64,000 nucleotides of DNA from assembly GCF_002234675.1 (NCBI RefSeq), contig NC_019859.2:2565740-2629739 (forward strand), written 5' to 3'. How positions within the stretch are numbered: the first letter of the stretch is position 1; each line of letters opens with the position of its first letter. A model generated the notes under the pieces. That model was given only the letters and a program-made list of their open reading frames with translations, was not told where the DNA came from and did not search any database. The stretch comes from Oryzias latipes. Taxonomy: Eukaryota; Chordata; Actinopteri; Beloniformes; Adrianichthyidae. Positions 62,020 to 64,000 of this stretch are shown here, piece by piece. The position numbers and the translations under genes are program-made.

Positions 62020-62099
62020 ACGAATAGCAAAACAAAGAACAACTAATGCATAGTTTCCATTTCACTGCAAACGTTTTATTTACAGCCCCTCACACCCGC

Positions 62100-62437
62100 A
62101 ACCTAACAGTAGCGGTGCAACAGAAATGGCGAGCAATGTCAACGCCATCCAGATTCCAGCTCAGAAGAGAAAGAGAAAGACAAAGACGTTCGTGGACGTG
62201 TTTGTCTGCACATGGAGGCATCAGAATGGAGCAAAGGCCCCGCCCACCGTATTTTCTACCAAACAAATACGATCTTTTATCAAACTGCATTTTTTTGTCT
62301 GCTCCTGATTCACAACGATTTGAATAAAGAAACGCTCTTAAATGCAATTTTGAGCTTCATTTTGTTTTTCTGTGTCCATCATCAGAAAAATCTCACAAGA
62401 ACATGTTTAAAAACGCCATTTTCACTGGAGGGAGTCT
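62100..62437 (-). mobile_element. TTAA MITE family, copy G
   Basis: The right end GGAGGGAGTCT is followed by TTAA (62438-62441). In reverse orientation it shares AATCAGGAGCAGACAAAAAA, GTAGAAAATACGGTGGGCG and the CATTTTCACTGGAGG terminus. The left part resembles copy F. The left terminus is not clear. Confidence 0.55.
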
Positions 62438-62441
62438 TTAA

Positions 62442-64000
62442 ATAAAAGTCAACCTAAAAAGTTAGACTGCAAGCCATCTCAATAGGAGATTGGTAAAAAC
62501 TAGTATGTGTGGGAAACACACCAAAGAAATGATCTACCTTTCTGGAAGGACTAGCCAAAACTAATATGGACAGCATTTAAGAACAATGTAGGTAGTTGGC
62601 ATAATGGTTGCTTAGTCTATGCATCCTTCCTGAGTGAATGTTTTACTATGGGAAGGAAAGCCAAGCTTTTTAAACCTGTGCTACTGAAAAGTCTCTCTAA
62701 AGGTGAACTACCAGCAGGTATGCTGAGAATCTTCCTTACAGGCTAGCCTATGTGTGTGAATGTCGTTTGGTGAAGTTTCCACCGCACCAAGGGATCTTCC
62801 TCACCGTCTATGAACGTGGACAGCAAGTAGTTTGAGGGATGTGGAACAGAGGAGGTAGAGGGTGAGGCTGCCTTGAAAAAACTGCCCGGTGACACTGTTG
62901 CCTTCCTCGGGGGAGCACTGGGTGTTATGGTAACCATTTATCGCAGTTTATGCCGTCTTTTGGGACTCGTGTATCGCACTGGCTGGTATCGCAACGACAA
63001 TACATTTTTGATTTATTGTGAAGACCTAATTGTAAAACTGATGGAGGTTTTTACAAAATCCAGTTCGGCCCAACAAGCAGACTAGACAATGAAAACAAAG
63101 ACCTTAGATCGGCCTGTTCCCCATCACACCCTAGTCTATTGTGAATTCATCAAATCAACAATGAAATGGGAGCATTCCTAATAAAAGGCAGTTTTGTGGC
63201 ATCAGTGACTGAAGCCTGAGTCACCCTGTGACTCGGAGGAGCCCTCAGATCAACCTGCACTCTCTCCTCCTTAGGAGGATTTACTCATTGACAAAAGTGA
63301 TGTCAATGTTTCATCCTGATGCGCCTGGACATTGGACCGAGCCGCAGTTTGGGACTCAAGTCAATCAATGAGTCAAAGATCCATTTATCCCTGTATTTTT
63401 GTCTTCTGTAAAGGTCAGAGGTTAAAATGATCTTCCCCCAGAAGAACAATAACTGCGGGTAATCTTGAGATCGATCGTCAGTCCAATAAAATATTGATTT
63501 TGGGGATTAAAATCTCAAAGTAGCTGCTTTATTGTCTGTACTTTAAATGAAATCATTTCAATAGCTTTAGGTTTGTTTATATACTGTAATTGTGTTTTTT
63601 CTATATATAGTTTAATCCAATAAAAGGTGTTATTGTCCTTTTAGCCTTCAGCTCTGAGGCTGTTTTGGTTCTGGGATTCTTCCCTGCTAACATAACTGCA
63701 GGGAGCGGCGGCGTCACCTGAATGCAGCTACACCCCACACCCCCTCCACCCCTTTGTTCAGGCGGTTCCACCTTTGTCTCTTGACTCTTGTAGTCCCACA
63801 GAGGGACTGAATCCTGATCTCATTTTCATTCTGCGCCGTGCCGGATGCATAGATATCATCCAGATTTATTCATGGTTCCATTCACACCAATGATCTAGAA
63901 TGGGACACGTTTTCTTCCTGCTATTCATCCATCTATTCCACTCTCATTTCCGGTATTTTCCTTTCCCTTTTCCTGCCTTGTCCTGGTGTCTGATCGCTAG
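62442..64000. other. No gene recognised
   Basis: No exon, RNA gene or bounded repeat could be supported up to the window end. It may be the first intron of the gene starting near 59.5 kb. Confidence 0.4.

Overview
The window looks like a teleost fish chromosome segment. It holds two spliced vertebrate genes, a dense mixture of fish-type transposons (hAT, PIF/Harbinger, TTAA-flanked MITEs, L2/RTE/R4-type LINEs, a tRNA-headed SINE, a sushi-type chromovirus and an intact Ty1/copia element) and long AT-rich gene-free stretches. The species cannot be fixed from sequence alone; a medaka-like percomorph would fit.

Layout. Positions 1-22,150 are intergenic and consist mostly of mobile-element debris. 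This includes a LINE inside a hAT copy (1-1468), a hAT inside another hAT (4776-6980), TACGGTG foldback elements (13807-13934 and 15454-16187), a hAT MITE (18054-18276) and two abutting Harbinger-type elements that share one TAA (19245-21084). Positions 22,154-31,715 are a gypsy/sushi-type LTR retrotransposon on the minus strand. Its gag is split by a complete copia element (26419-30967) whose 194-bp LTRs look identical and whose 1331-residue polyprotein is open. Positions 31,716-45,200 are again intergenic, with a hAT element, an RTE LINE, SINEs and a TTAA-flanked element.

The gene part is 45.2-59.8 kb. A CCN-family gene of CYR61/CCN1 type lies on the plus strand (six coding exons, 45517-50772, 383 codons, all 38 family cysteines). 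It faces the DEAD-box helicase gene ddx39a on the minus strand (nine coding exons, 57242 down to 52247, 427 codons). The two are convergent, with stop codons about 1.5 kb apart. About 1.5 kb beyond the ddx39a 5' end a CpG-rich stretch with three inverted CCAAT boxes (59.27-59.76 kb) probably is the promoter and first exon of a further plus-strand gene that continues outside the window. No exon of that gene was recognised in 60-64 kb.

The two genes need not be functionally linked: CCN1-like is a secreted matricellular signal and DDX39A a nuclear mRNA-export/splicing helicase. The most interesting material is the nested LTR pair. The copia element abuts a primer site complementary to the anticodon arm of initiator tRNA-Met (half-tRNA priming). 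The gypsy element carries an 11-nt match between its LTR and the position next to it, the hallmark of Tf1/sushi self-priming. Thus two unusual reverse-transcription priming modes sit one inside the other.

All calls come from reading the sequence by eye; no database or alignment was available.
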